This document shows, one piece after another, positions 46,960 to 56,312 of a DNA stretch of 64,000 bases. Position numbers and translations under genes: made by a program. The DNA lies in assembly GCF_014211915.1 (NCBI RefSeq), contig NZ_CP060040.1, forward strand, positions 1,550,001-1,614,000. The letters are read 5' to 3'. Positions within the stretch are counted from its first letter, which is position 1, and every line of letters begins with the position of its first letter. The notes under the pieces were generated by a model that did no database searches, was not told where the DNA came from, and worked only from the letters and a program-made list of their open reading frames with translations. This DNA comes from Burkholderia cenocepacia (GTDB taxonomy: Bacteria > Pseudomonadota > Gammaproteobacteria > Burkholderiales > Burkholderiaceae).

Positions 46960-49900
46960 TTACTCCGTCGGCGGCCGAAGACCCGCGGGAAGGTCGTCGA
47001 CGCCATTAGTGAGCCGATAATTTCCCCAGTTCTGCAAACGCCGTAAGTATGTTGCATAGTCCGTGGACGAATCGACAATATCAATAATTTCGCCGTGCGC
47101 CGTCCCTGATCCTTTCTTTCCGTGCATCCAGTCAGGGTTGATACCACCAGTGGATTTCGTCGGCGTTCGATTTCCCCAGATATCTTCTGCAGTGAGCCCC
47201 CAACGCTTAAAGGTAGGGGCGCGACTTACTGGCAACCACTCGTGCATTTTGCCAGGCCAACGCAGTCTGTCCTCAATCGTCCCTCGATAGTCCTTCCAGT
47301 AGGCATCAAACTCGTCGGGCGTCAACTTATTAAACCATTCCGCGAAGCCTTCACGGATACCTGGAATCGGACATCGCTGGAGCCCCAACGGATCAGTCTC
47401 GTCAGTCGGAGTCGGGACGTATCCGTAGTTGCGAGTGCCGCCACGCAGGCCGATCGGATCCTGACTAAGATACGCGCCGGAATCCGGATCATAATACCGA
47501 TTCAGGTTGTAACTGAGTTCCGTTTCGTCGTCCACCCACTGGCCAGGGAAGCGCAGCGTTGTGTCAATCGCTGACGGGCCGTCATTAGCGGCACGCCGTG
47601 CCGGCAGCAGTTTGCCCCACAACGAATACGCAGACTTCCACACTGGCTTGCCGTATTGGTCAAACACGGCCTTCGGCAGACCGACCTGATCGGTCAGGAT
47701 CGGGTAGAGGCCGTCGTCAGTCTCCTGCGCGAGCGGCGAAAAACTGCCCGGCTCGATATGCCAGGTCACGACTTGGCCCGTCGTGCCGTCGCGCTGCTCG
47801 ATCCAGCGCTCGGCCAGCGTCGACCCGTCCCACAGGAACTTCACCGTTTCGCGGCCGCCGACTTGCTGCTTCTCGATCCGGCGATTGAAAGCGTCATAGC
47901 GATACGCCCAAACACCGCGCTCGGGCGTAACGACCTTCACGAGCCGATTGAGGCCATCCCACGTGTATTGCCACGTTTTCGGCCTGAACCCCGGCTGTTC
48001 GACCGTCTTCTCGATCGTGCGGCCACGTGCATCGTATTGATAGCGTGCGTAACCAACCTGTTCCGGCAGACCTCCGCGGCGATAGTGGTGGGCATCCACC
48101 GGTGCCCGTTGCCCGTGCGCGGCAATGTTCATCACAGCGTCGTAGCGGAAGTGCTCGCTCGGCTGCAGCAGACTTTCTGCGCAGATGATCTGGCCGCGCT
48201 CATCGCGCTGGTAGGTGAGCGTATCCGCGCCGGTGTCCACTCGCTCCAGTTGTCCGGCTGCGTCGTAGTGATAGACCTGCCGCGTCAATTGCTCGAGCGC
48301 CCGGGCCGGATCGGCTTGCAACGCATCGAAGGCTACGGCAGGCCCCGCAATCTGCCGGCGTATACGGCCGAGCGCATCGTACTGTTGCTGCGCGACAAAA
48401 TCCCCCGCCTGCCGCCCGATCTCGCGCCCTAAGCCATCGCGCTGGATCGTCAGCCCTGCTACCTGCGTGAGCGCACCCAATGCATCATAGGCATAGGCCG
48501 TCTCCCGCCGAGGCGTCAGCCGAAGGTGCCGCTGGCCGTCCGCGTCGTAGACATGCCGCAACAGTTCGCCATGCTGATCTTCTCCGATCAAGCGGCCATT
48601 CCTGTCGTAGGCAAAGCGCGTCACGTGAACGTGCTCACCCTGGACCTCCGCCGACGCCAGTCGTCCGCTCGCATCGTAGCGGTAAGCAAGCTTCACGTCG
48701 CCGGCATCGATCTCGATGAGCCGGTCGGATGCATCGTACGTATAGCGCCACTGGCCACCGTCGGGCAGTGTCTTCGCCAGCAGGCGGCCGACGGCATCGC
48801 GCTCATATCGAGTCGCGCGGCCGCCCCAGTCGATCTCGGCCGCGAGACGCCCGGCCGCGTCGTAGCGGTACGTGTAAGTCTCTCCCAGCGCATTGATGAC
48901 CTTCGTCAGCCGGGTGGCATGGTCGTACTCGAAACGCGTTGCATGACCGGCCGCGTCGACCGACGCCGTGAGCAAATCGAAGGGGCCATAGGTTCGCCGG
49001 ATCGTACGTCCGAGCGGATCGATCCACTCGACGGGCAGGCTCTCGCTGTTATATCGCGCCCTCGATACCGAGCCATCAGGGCGCGTGATCGCGCTCAGCA
49101 GACCGCGCGGATTTGCCGGGCCGTCAGCATAGTCGTAACGCGTCACGTGCCCATCGGGCGACGTCTCCTCCAGCAGCCGGCCCAGTACGTCTATCCTGCG
49201 CCTGAAGCGCGCACCTGTCGGCAACTCGATGTCGGTCAGCCGCAACCGGTCATCGTAGTCCAGGCGCGTCTCGCGATCACCCTGAACCACCCGCAGCAGT
49301 TCGCCTCGGGGGCCGTAGCGATAGGCAGTTCTGTTGCCGTCCGGCTCGGTGCGAGCAATCAATCGATACAGATGGTCATACTCGAGCCTGATCCGGCCGC
49401 CGTTCGGCAAGCGCGTGCCGGTAAGGCGCTGCTCGTCGTCATAGTCGAACTCGACCGTCCTCCCCGAGCTTTCGACGACCGAAGTCAGTTGACCACGCTC
49501 GTCGTACCGATAGTCCGTCCGTCGCCCCAGCGGATCGATCCGAGCCATCAGGCGACCAAGCTCCCATTCGGAGCGAGTGCAATGGCCGAGCGGATCGGTT
49601 TCGGCCGTTACGAGACCTTCATCGTCATAGTCATAGGTCCATTCTCCGTCGACATCGATCACCCGTGTGCGACCGGCCTCGTAGATGAGCCGACCTGTGT
49701 GATAACCCTGCTGCGTGCCGGTTTCGACTACACGACCAGCGGTGTCGTACCGATATCGAACGTCGGTCTGGTCCGTATCCCGCCACTGGGTCATCCAGCC
49801 GTGTTCGTCGTATGCGTAGTAGAACTGGCCAAACTGGAAGCTCGCCACGTGGGTAAGCATGCCGTTCTGGTAGTCGTAGTCCACAAGCGTTCTGGAACCA

Positions 49901-51465
49901 CCGTCCGCATCATGGAGGACGATCCGTTGCAGCCGCCGGCCGTGCCCGGGATAGGCAATCTCGAGCCGATAGCCGTCGCTATGGGCCATGCCGCTCAGAC
50001 GGCCGGCAACATCGTAGGAAAGAACGATCTTGTTGCCGTCGAGGTCCTCGATTCGTTCGAGGCGAGACGAACGCCCATCGACGAGCGGCGCGAAAATACG
50101 CAGTTGCCGCGTATCGCGATCGAAGATGCGCGGTTCGAGCCGGCTTCCGACCAGCCGATAACGCGGCTCGCGCAAGTTGATGCCGTTGAGCGCCATATCC
50201 GGCGCGTCAAAGCCGATCACCAGGCCGGCGCCGTCGTGGAATCTCACGAAGCGGCCGCCATCGAACGTCAGTTGCTGCGACCAGTTGTCCGACCAGCGGT
50301 GACCGAGCAATCCGTGGTCGTCCGATCGAGTCCGATAGCGTCGCTTGAACTCGAGAGGCAGGATTCCGGGAATGACGAGATCCGTCCGAATCTCGAGCAT
50401 TTCTCCGGACACAGGATCAACCGGGTCCTTGCACGTCGGCCGGTTCTCGTCCTTGATGCCCTTCTGTTCCGCGGATCGGGTGGGCTCGGGCTTGAATTTT
50501 TCGCGCAACCCCCGCAGCCCCTTGCCGGCAAATTTTCCGACTCCGCCCCCTACGATCCCGCCGAGCAAACCCGCCAGGAATTCCTGAGTCGCGGACAGTT
50601 CCGGGTTCTTCGGACCGTACTGTCCAGTCGTCTTGTCGATCCAGATGCTGTTGCGCCCCGAATTGACCTTGCCGCTACAGTGCGTTTCGTGGCCGATCCG
50701 CACCAGCGGCAGGCCGTTGACGAACACGGTCTTGCTGCCGTCGACGAGTGCCTGCGGCACGCCGGAATGGTGATCGCATTTCACCAGGTCCGTGACACGC
50801 GCCACTTTCTTGCCTTCGAAGTACACGTTGCTCGAACCGGTGACGATCTCGCCACAGTTGGTGCCCATGCTCTGGCTCGCCGACGCGAGCGCACTACCCA
50901 GCGTCAGGCCACCCGCCATGCACGCGCCGACAATCAGCGCGCCGGCGAGTCCACCGGTTGCCACGGTCGCCGCCACTGCCACGCCAATCGCGACTCCCAC
51001 GGCAATACCGGCGAGAATCCCCATAAAACCCGACGAGTGCGCAATCCGATCGCCAATGCAGGCGGGGTGCGGGTCGCCGCGACCGATCGTGAGGCCGAGC
51101 GCGTCGCCAACCTGCGTGAATTCCTTCGATAGCCAGCCGGTCACGCCAACCTTGTCGAGCGCCCACGCGCCGCCGACCGCAATCGCCAGCGGAAGCATGA
51201 CGGTGCCCGCCGCAATCGCGCCCGCGCCCAGTGCTGCCCCGCCGGTCGCGCCACCCGCCAGCGCCGTACCGGCGGCACCCAGGCCGGCGGCCGTTCCCTC
51301 GACGGCGGTCAGGCCCGCGTCGGCGCCGAGCATCCCGTAGTTGAGGTGCTCGTAAAACGGCTGCTCGGCCGCTTTCGCGGCTTCACCATCCTCCAGCCTG
51401 GCGATCTGATCGAGACGCTCCTGGGCGCTGCCGCTCGGCTCGTTGTAGTTCGGCGTGTCCGACAT
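46960..51465 (-). CDS. Rhs polymorphic toxin with PAAR-type N-terminus, T6SS effector
   Basis: 1501 aa from ATG 51465, 7 bp after the eagR stop. Residues ~40-190 hold two hydrophobic helix regions (AGAIAAGTVMLPLAIAVGGAW; MGILAGIAVGVAIGVAVAATVATGG) of the type shielded by Eag chaperones. Residues ~200-280 are PAAR-like (GKKVARVTDLVKCDHHSGVPQ, LVRIGHETHCSGKVNSG). Residues ~350-1350 are the Rhs shell of YD repeats (YRYDxxGRL). The core ends in NRYYDPDSGAYLSQDPIGLRGG and DETDPLGLQ (to ~1363), the autocleavage border. The final 138 residues are a distinct toxin, with conserved-looking MHEWLPVS, DWMHGKKGSGTAHGEI and NWGNYRLTNG segments. This toxin family is not recognised; nuclease activity is possible but unproven. 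Confidence 0.93.
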   Translation of the reverse strand: MSDTPNYNEPSGSAQERLDQIARLEDGEAAKAAEQPFYEHLNYGMLGADAGLTAVEGTAAGLGAAGTALAGGATGGAALGAGAIAAGTVMLPLAIAVGGAWALDKVGVTGWLSKEFTQVGDALGLTIGRGDPHPACIGDRIAHSSGFMGILAGIAVGVAIGVAVAATVATGGLAGALIVGACMAGGLTLGSALASASQSMGTNCGEIVTGSSNVYFEGKKVARVTDLVKCDHHSGVPQALVDGSKTVFVNGLPLVRIGHETHCSGKVNSGRNSIWIDKTTGQYGPKNPELSATQEFLAGLLGGIVGGGVGKFAGKGLRGLREKFKPEPTRSAEQKGIKDENRPTCKDPVDPVSGEMLEIRTDLVIPGILPLEFKRRYRTRSDDHGLLGHRWSDNWSQQLTFDGGRFVRFHDGAGLVIGFDAPDMALNGINLREPRYRLVGSRLEPRIFDRDTRQLRIFAPLVDGRSSRLERIEDLDGNKIVLSYDVAGRLSGMAHSDGYRLEIAYPGHGRRLQRIVLHDADGGSRTLVDYDYQNGMLTHVASFQFGQFYYAYDEHGWMTQWRDTDQTDVRYRYDTAGRVVETGTQQGYHTGRLIYEAGRTRVIDVDGEWTYDYDDEGLVTAETDPLGHCTRSEWELGRLMARIDPLGRRTDYRYDERGQLTSVVESSGRTVEFDYDDEQRLTGTRLPNGGRIRLEYDHLYRLIARTEPDGNRTAYRYGPRGELLRVVQGDRETRLDYDDRLRLTDIELPTGARFRRRIDVLGRLLEETSPDGHVTRYDYADGPANPRGLLSAITRPDGSVSRARYNSESLPVEWIDPLGRTIRRTYGPFDLLTASVDAAGHATRFEYDHATRLTKVINALGETYTYRYDAAGRLAAEIDWGGRATRYERDAVGRLLAKTLPDGGQWRYTYDASDRLIEIDAGDVKLAYRYDASGRLASAEVQGEHVHVTRFAYDRNGRLIGEDQHGELLRHVYDADGQRHLRLTPRRETAYAYDALGALTQVAGLTIQRDGLGREIGRQAGDFVAQQQYDALGRIRRQIAGPAVAFDALQADPARALEQLTRQVYHYDAAGQLERVDTGADTLTYQRDERGQIICAESLLQPSEHFRYDAVMNIAAHGQRAPVDAHHYRRGGLPEQVGYARYQYDARGRTIEKTVEQPGFRPKTWQYTWDGLNRLVKVVTPERGVWAYRYDAFNRRIEKQQVGGRETVKFLWDGSTLAERWIEQRDGTTGQVVTWHIEPGSFSPLAQETDDGLYPILTDQVGLPKAVFDQYGKPVWKSAYSLWGKLLPARRAANDGPSAIDTTLRFPGQWVDDETELSYNLNRYYDPDSGAYLSQDPIGLRGGTRNYGYVPTPTDETDPLGLQRCPIPGIREGFAEWFNKLTPDEFDAYWKDYRGTIEDRLRWPGKMHEWLPVSRAPTFKRWGLTAEDIWGNRTPTKSTGGINPDWMHGKKGSGTAHGEIIDIVDSSTDYATYLRRLQNWGNYRLTNGVDDLPAGLRPPTE

Positions 51466-51472
51466 TGCGGCC

Positions 51473-51895
51473 TCAGACCGGATCGCGCAACTGAAGGCTC
51501 TGAATCACGGTCCGGATTTGTTCGCGCTGTGTGTCGCTCAGCGTACCGGGCGCGGTGAAGGTGAGCATCAGGACAACCTGCCCGTATTCCACCATCGTCA
51601 GCCGCTGATGAATGAGCGCCTGGTTGTTCGTCCAGGTGAACTCGTGCACGTGTGCAGCGCGCCCGGATACCGTGGCGTCTTCATTCGCGACCTCGGCGTA
51701 ATCCGGAACCTGCTTCGCCACTTTCCGGATTTCGCTCGTCACATATTCGGCGAACTTCATGCCCCACGGCAGCCGCTCGCGCGTGATCACGAAACTCACG
51801 CCCTCCGTGCCAGTCGCCGCCGACACGAACACGTTCATCGTTTTGTCCTGCCATTCCACGGGCAGCGCCAACGTGCCTTCCTGCATCTGGTACAT
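51473..51895 (-). CDS. Eag chaperone (DUF1795/DcrB-like), EagR
   Basis: 140 aa, ATG 51895 with AAGGAT 9 nt upstream. It reads as a DUF1795 domain (EGTLALPVEWQDKTMNVFVSAATGTEGVSFVITRERLPWGMKFAEYV...; FTWTNNQALIHQRLTMVEYGQVVLMLTFTAPGTLSDTQREQI). DUF1795 proteins encoded between vgrG and an rhs gene are EagR chaperones that bind the N-terminal transmembrane helices of the effector and help mount it on VgrG. The neighbours match that role exactly. Lacks a signal peptide, unlike lipoprotein DcrB. Confidence 0.85.
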   Translation of the reverse strand: MYQMQEGTLALPVEWQDKTMNVFVSAATGTEGVSFVITRERLPWGMKFAEYVTSEIRKVAKQVPDYAEVANEDATVSGRAAHVHEFTWTNNQALIHQRLTMVEYGQVVLMLTFTAPGTLSDTQREQIRTVIQSLQLRDPV

Positions 51896-51923
51896 GCTTT
51901 GTTATCCTTATTGGTTATTGGTA

Positions 51924-54044
51924 TTAGCCGTTCTTCGGGTTGATGTCGGTTCGAGCAGCCTGGATATTGATATTGCCGTCATCCAGATGGATCACCGACT
52001 CGCCCTTGTAGATATCGATCGAGTCGGCTGTCATGTGGATCCGCGTGCCGCCGTCGCCGCCGATCTTGATCCAGAGTTCCTTGGCTTCCAGCGTGTGCAC
52101 ACCCTGGGGCGTCTGATGCAGCGTATTGCCCTGCACGACAACGTCCGACAGGTTGCCAACCGCGATAGCCGTCGTATGGTTGCCCTTGCCCACCTCGACA
52201 GTCCGGTCGCCTTTGAGAACCTGAGTCCACTGCGCATCCTCGACCACGGTATGCATGTCCTTCTGCGCATGCATGTAGAGCATCTGCGCACCATTGACGT
52301 CGCTCATCAGCAACTCGTTCGACCCCTGCCCCTTGTGCGTCTGGCTCTTGATCCCCATCGTCTGGCCGGCCGCGCCGTGATACGGGTTGCCCTGCTCGCC
52401 GTTGAACACGCGGCCGACGATCACGGGGTTATCCGGATCACCCTGATTGAACGCCACCAGCACTTCCTGCTTGATCCGCGGAATCGCGGCCGCGCCCCAG
52501 CCGTCGCCCGCCCACGGCTGCGACACGCGCACCCACATCGAATCGGAGCCGTCCTTCTTGCCGCGCCGATCCCACGGGAAATGCACTTTCACCGCGCTGC
52601 CGTTCGTATGAATTTCCTCGCCCTTCGGCCCGACGACGATCGCCGACTGCGTGCCGTGAATCACCGGCTTCGGCGTCGCGCGCGGCGCACGGTACGGAAT
52701 CTTCTTCGGCAACAGCGAGAAGCTGTTGCGGTACGGCAGCTTCGCGCTGTGCTGCGTATAGTCGTTCACGGCCTCGTGACGCACGTGCAGGATCACGTAC
52801 TCCTGGTTGTTTTCGAGGACGGGATGATTCGCGACGGTCACGGCGCCGGCCGTAGTCATGCGCCACGCGTAGCCGCCGCCGGTATAGCGATGGGCTTGCG
52901 CCTCCTCGGCCTCCATCGCGAAACGGGCGTAGCGGTTGCCGTCGTCGCCGTGGTCGTACAGCGACTGGTGCTCGAACCGCTCGGTCGCGTCGAGCCGTGC
53001 GTGCTTGAGGTTTTGCGGGCCGGCCTCCACCAGCATCAGCGGCGACGACGGATTCTGGTGATTGAAGTCGCGGAACGTGACCTTGCCGACGCCGAAGCGC
53101 CGGCCTTCGTGCAACTGGTCGATGCCGCTGTCTTCGCTGGCCTCGGTCGCGGCGAACGGCACGGTGGCGAGCCCGTCGATCGGGCGGAACAGCAGGTTCG
53201 TGTCGCCGATCACGAGAAAGTGCTTGTCCTTCTCGTAGCGGTGCGTCCAGATGAGCCCTTCCTGCTCCATCAGCCGCGCGCAGAAGTTGTAGTAGCTCTC
53301 CTGGTACATCACGACGTACTCGAGCGGCTTCTGGCTGGTCCGGATGTCGAACGTGAAATCGGAAAACCCGTGTTCCTGGAAGATCTCGGTGAGGATGTCC
53401 TGCGCGGTCTTGTGCTGGAAGATCCGGCAGTCGGTCGAGCGCGTCAGGAACCAGAACCACGGCACGGCCGTTAGGTGGTATTGCGTGACGTTGCCGGGGT
53501 TGCCGGCGCGATCGAACGACGCGACGTAGCCGTCGAAGTAGCGGTCGTTGTCGCCGCCGCCCGCCGCCACGACGCGTTCGAGCGTCGACAGGCGCGCCTG
53601 CTGGTCGAAGCGGATCTTGACCTGCTGGCCGATCAGGTCCTCCGGGCGCAGGTCGTGGCGATGCGACAGCAGGTCGAGGTGGATTTCCGGCAAGCGGTTC
53701 ACGTGCTCGTCGACGACGGCCGCGCTGACCAGCAGCACATCCGGGCCGAGCGGCGTATCGAGCGTGACGTAACGATTGAGCTGGGTCAGGCGCGCGGGGT
53801 TGGCGGCGCCGTTGATCGCCTCGGCGATGGCGCCGGGCGTCTTCTCCATCAGCGAGAAACCGGTCTGTGCGAGCTGCAGCGCGCGCTGGACGGTGTCGAC
53901 GTGCCCGGCCAGCCCCGCGAGCGGCCCGAGGCTGCCGGCCACACTCGACGCCACCGGGCCGGCGAGGCCGCCGAGCGCGCTCAGGGAGCCGAGCGCACCA
54001 CCACCCCATCCACTGGGAATACCCCCGTTCGGAGCGAAACTCAT
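51924..54044 (-). CDS. vgrG: T6SS spike protein VgrG
   Basis: 706 aa, ATG 54044 with AAGGAA 5 nt upstream. The first ~90 residues are a Gly/Ala/Ser-rich extension (GGGALGSLSALGGLAGPVASSVAGSLGPLAGLAG) ahead of the usual start. The gp27-like part begins at RYVTLDTPLGPDVLLVSAAVVDEHVNRLPEIHLDLLS. It continues through YYNFCARLMEQEGLIWTHRYE to the gp5-like OB domain (VHFPWDRRGKKDGSDSMWVRVSQPWAGDGWGAAAIPRIKQEVLVAFNQGDPDNPVIVGRVFN) and a C-terminal beta-helix (VEDAQWTQVLKGDRTVEVGKGNHT). It carries the Rhs effector on the secretion needle. No structural T6SS genes are in the window, so this is an auxiliary vgrG island. Confidence 0.95.
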   Translation of the reverse strand: MSFAPNGGIPSGWGGGALGSLSALGGLAGPVASSVAGSLGPLAGLAGHVDTVQRALQLAQTGFSLMEKTPGAIAEAINGAANPARLTQLNRYVTLDTPLGPDVLLVSAAVVDEHVNRLPEIHLDLLSHRHDLRPEDLIGQQVKIRFDQQARLSTLERVVAAGGGDNDRYFDGYVASFDRAGNPGNVTQYHLTAVPWFWFLTRSTDCRIFQHKTAQDILTEIFQEHGFSDFTFDIRTSQKPLEYVVMYQESYYNFCARLMEQEGLIWTHRYEKDKHFLVIGDTNLLFRPIDGLATVPFAATEASEDSGIDQLHEGRRFGVGKVTFRDFNHQNPSSPLMLVEAGPQNLKHARLDATERFEHQSLYDHGDDGNRYARFAMEAEEAQAHRYTGGGYAWRMTTAGAVTVANHPVLENNQEYVILHVRHEAVNDYTQHSAKLPYRNSFSLLPKKIPYRAPRATPKPVIHGTQSAIVVGPKGEEIHTNGSAVKVHFPWDRRGKKDGSDSMWVRVSQPWAGDGWGAAAIPRIKQEVLVAFNQGDPDNPVIVGRVFNGEQGNPYHGAAGQTMGIKSQTHKGQGSNELLMSDVNGAQMLYMHAQKDMHTVVEDAQWTQVLKGDRTVEVGKGNHTTAIAVGNLSDVVVQGNTLHQTPQGVHTLEAKELWIKIGGDGGTRIHMTADSIDIYKGESVIHLDDGNINIQAARTDINPKNG

Positions 54045-54444
54045 TCTTGTTCCTTGCGTGTGATCTCAGGTTCCATCGGCCGGCTCGCCGGTCCGCAGCC
54101 ACGATAATGTAGGGTAAAACCCGACCGCTTGAAAGTCTCCGGCAAACGTTTGCTTTCCGACCCTTAAAATCGGAAAACGGACCGGCAGCCGGACGCGAGA
54201 CCGCGGTCGCCCACGACCAGGCAGCACGACGATCTGCAATGGAAACCGTGTCACCCCGCATTTCTCCACAAGCCGCACGGCGCGGGGCACGGCGACGATC
54301 ACCGGATGCTGGAGTATCCGCGTGACAATGGCGGGAAACAGCTGAGACTGACCGCGCCAAGGCCTTCCCGGGTCAGTGTTTGAACGAACATACTAGAAAC
54401 GACCTCCTCGTCGGCAAGCGTGCAATCGCCATCCCGGCGCCCCC
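54045..54444. other. 400-bp gap upstream of vgrG
   Basis: No gene is supported. The half near vgrG holds the vgrG promoter region; an AT-rich stretch at about 54100-54180 includes a possible -10 (TACATTAT on the minus strand, near 54108) but no good -35. The rest lies beyond the yfiB stop with no clear terminator. Confidence 0.4.
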
Positions 54445-54957
54445 TCATCGCGGCGAAACCACGATCGCCGCCCGGCGATTCTGCGCCCGCCCTGCCGGCG
54501 TCCTGTTATCCCCGACCGGGTCGAGCTTCCCTTTCCCGACGATCGCGATCCGCTTCGCATCCAGCCCGACGTCAACCAGCTCGACCGCAACGACTTCCGC
54601 TCGCCGCCTGGACAACTCGGCATCGTAAGCAGCCGTCCCCTCGTCATCCGAGTACCCGTACACGCGCACTCCGTTGATCCCCGCCGACCGCAACGTCCGC
54701 CCGATCCGTTCCACGATCCGCCGCACATCCGGCTTGAGGTTGTAGCGGTCGAAATCGAACAGGATCGGCCCGGTCGACCCGAATTCGAATCCCTCTCCAG
54801 TCTCCTGGAACCCGGCCGACTTCAGCGCCGTCACCTGCGTCTGCGTCAGCCCCCGATGAAGCGGCGGCGGCATCTGGCAGCCCACCAGCAGCATGCACAG
54901 CAGCAGCGCGCTCCCGACGCACGTCCGCCCCGTGCTCACAGGAAACGAGTGGTTCAT
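54445..54957 (-). CDS. yfiB: OmpA-family lipoprotein, YfiB-like
   Basis: 170 aa. A lipoprotein signal ends in LLVGC (Cys at ~27). The OmpA C-terminal peptidoglycan-binding domain covers ~60-165: ILFDFDRYNLKPDVRRIVERIGRTL, VRVYGYSDDEGTAAYDAELSRRRAEVVAVELVDVGLDAKRIAIVGKGK, NRRAAIVV. It is the third gene after yfiR and yfiN on the same strand, the composition of the YfiBNR module. There YfiB in the outer membrane sequesters YfiR and so releases the cyclase YfiN. The symbol rests on this context. Confidence 0.82.
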   Translation of the reverse strand: MNHSFPVSTGRTCVGSALLLCMLLVGCQMPPPLHRGLTQTQVTALKSAGFQETGEGFEFGSTGPILFDFDRYNLKPDVRRIVERIGRTLRSAGINGVRVYGYSDDEGTAAYDAELSRRRAEVVAVELVDVGLDAKRIAIVGKGKLDPVGDNRTPAGRAQNRRAAIVVSPR

Positions 54958-55043
54958 TTTGCCTCCCCTTCCATCGCGCCCGCCCTGCAGGCGCTTCTTT
55001 TAACCGCCGCCGCGGCCTCGCCCGCGGCGCGAGTCGATCGAGC

Positions 55044-56312
55044 TCAAACCGGCCCTGCAACGCTCTCCGCCAACTGCCACGATCCCGGCCGCGCACGCTT
55101 GGCGCGGTACATCGCGATATCCGCCGCGCGCAGCAAGCCGCTCGCGTCCAACGCGTGATCGGGATACAGCGCAACGCCGGCACTCATCATGGTGGCCACC
55201 ACGCGGCCGTCGGACAGCTCGATCGACGGCGCCATGCCGGACAAAATCTCGTCGGCGATCCGGCACACGCTGCCCGCTTCAGGCACCGCCGCCAGCATCA
55301 CCGCGAATTCGTCGCCGCCCAGGCGCGCGACGAGATCGGTCTCGCGCACCCGCGTGCGCAGCCGCGATGCGATATCGATCAGCACCGCGTCCCCGGTGTC
55401 GTGACCGAAACCATCGTTGATCTCCTTGAAGCGGTCGCAGTCGAGATAGAGGACGGCGACCCGCTGCCCCGTCAACGTGGCCTCGCAAAGCGCAAGCGCG
55501 AGGCGCGACTCGAACTGCACGCGGTTGGGCAACCCCGTGAGCGCATCGTGCGTCGCCTTGTGCTCGAGCGACGCGTTCTCGTCGCGCAGCGTGTTCTGCC
55601 AGTCTTCGAATTCGTCGAGCAGCGCGTTGAAGTCGTCGCCGAGCTGGTTCAGTTCGGCGATCGCCGCCGGCTCGACGCGCCGCGCGAACGCACGCTCGCG
55701 CCGTACCGCGTGCGCGACGCCGGCCAGCGCGCGCAGCGGCGAAACGATGTCGCGCAGCAGGCGTTTCGAGCTGACATACGCGCCGAACACGCTGACGGCC
55801 AGGCAGCCGAGAATGCCGCCGACACCGCCGAGCAGGAAGCCGAAGAACTGGTGGCCGCGGCCACGCACGACGACGTGGCCGACGATGATGCCGTCGTGCA
55901 TCACCGGGACGGTCACCGGCCCCGGCAGCGCCACGTCGGCCACCGCCCGCTCGAGCCGCGCGAGGCCGTTTCCGGCCGGCAACTGCCACGTGGCGAACAG
56001 TTGTCCCTTGCTGTCGGTGACGACCACCTGCGCGACGTCCTCGTCGCCGGCGATCATCCCGATCGCCTCGTTCGCCGCGACGCGATCGCCGAACACGAGC
56101 GCCGCCTCGACCGTATAACCGAGCGAGCGCGCCAGCAGGTTCAGGTTGTTGCCGGCATACGCGCGCAACGCGATTACGGCGACGACGATCAACGACACGG
56201 CGGCCATCGTCACGGCGACGAACACGAGGCGCAGGTGCGCGCGACGCAGCACGCTTTGCAGCGTCGGGCGCGTCGGGCGCGAAGTGCGAATGGGAGGCGC
56301 GGCGCGTGTCAT
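55044..56312 (-). CDS. yfiN: membrane diguanylate cyclase, YfiN-like
   Basis: 422 aa, ATG 56312 overlapping yfiR by 4 bp. Two membrane helices (about 25-48 and 165-190) flank a periplasmic sensor of the CHASE8 type (NLLARSLGYTVEAALVFGDRVAANEAIGMIAGDEDVAQVVVTDSKGQLFATW). A HAMP follows (VSSKRLLRDIVSPLRALAGVAHAVRRER), then a GGDEF domain from ~255 (HDALTGLPNRVQFESRL...DCDRFKEINDGFGHDTGD...ARLGGDEFAVML) with an intact GGDEF active site. It makes c-di-GMP and is expected to be held inactive by periplasmic YfiR. No EAL domain. Confidence 0.88.
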   Translation of the reverse strand: MTRAAPPIRTSRPTRPTLQSVLRRAHLRLVFVAVTMAAVSLIVVAVIALRAYAGNNLNLLARSLGYTVEAALVFGDRVAANEAIGMIAGDEDVAQVVVTDSKGQLFATWQLPAGNGLARLERAVADVALPGPVTVPVMHDGIIVGHVVVRGRGHQFFGFLLGGVGGILGCLAVSVFGAYVSSKRLLRDIVSPLRALAGVAHAVRRERAFARRVEPAAIAELNQLGDDFNALLDEFEDWQNTLRDENASLEHKATHDALTGLPNRVQFESRLALALCEATLTGQRVAVLYLDCDRFKEINDGFGHDTGDAVLIDIASRLRTRVRETDLVARLGGDEFAVMLAAVPEAGSVCRIADEILSGMAPSIELSDGRVVATMMSAGVALYPDHALDASGLLRAADIAMYRAKRARPGSWQLAESVAGPV

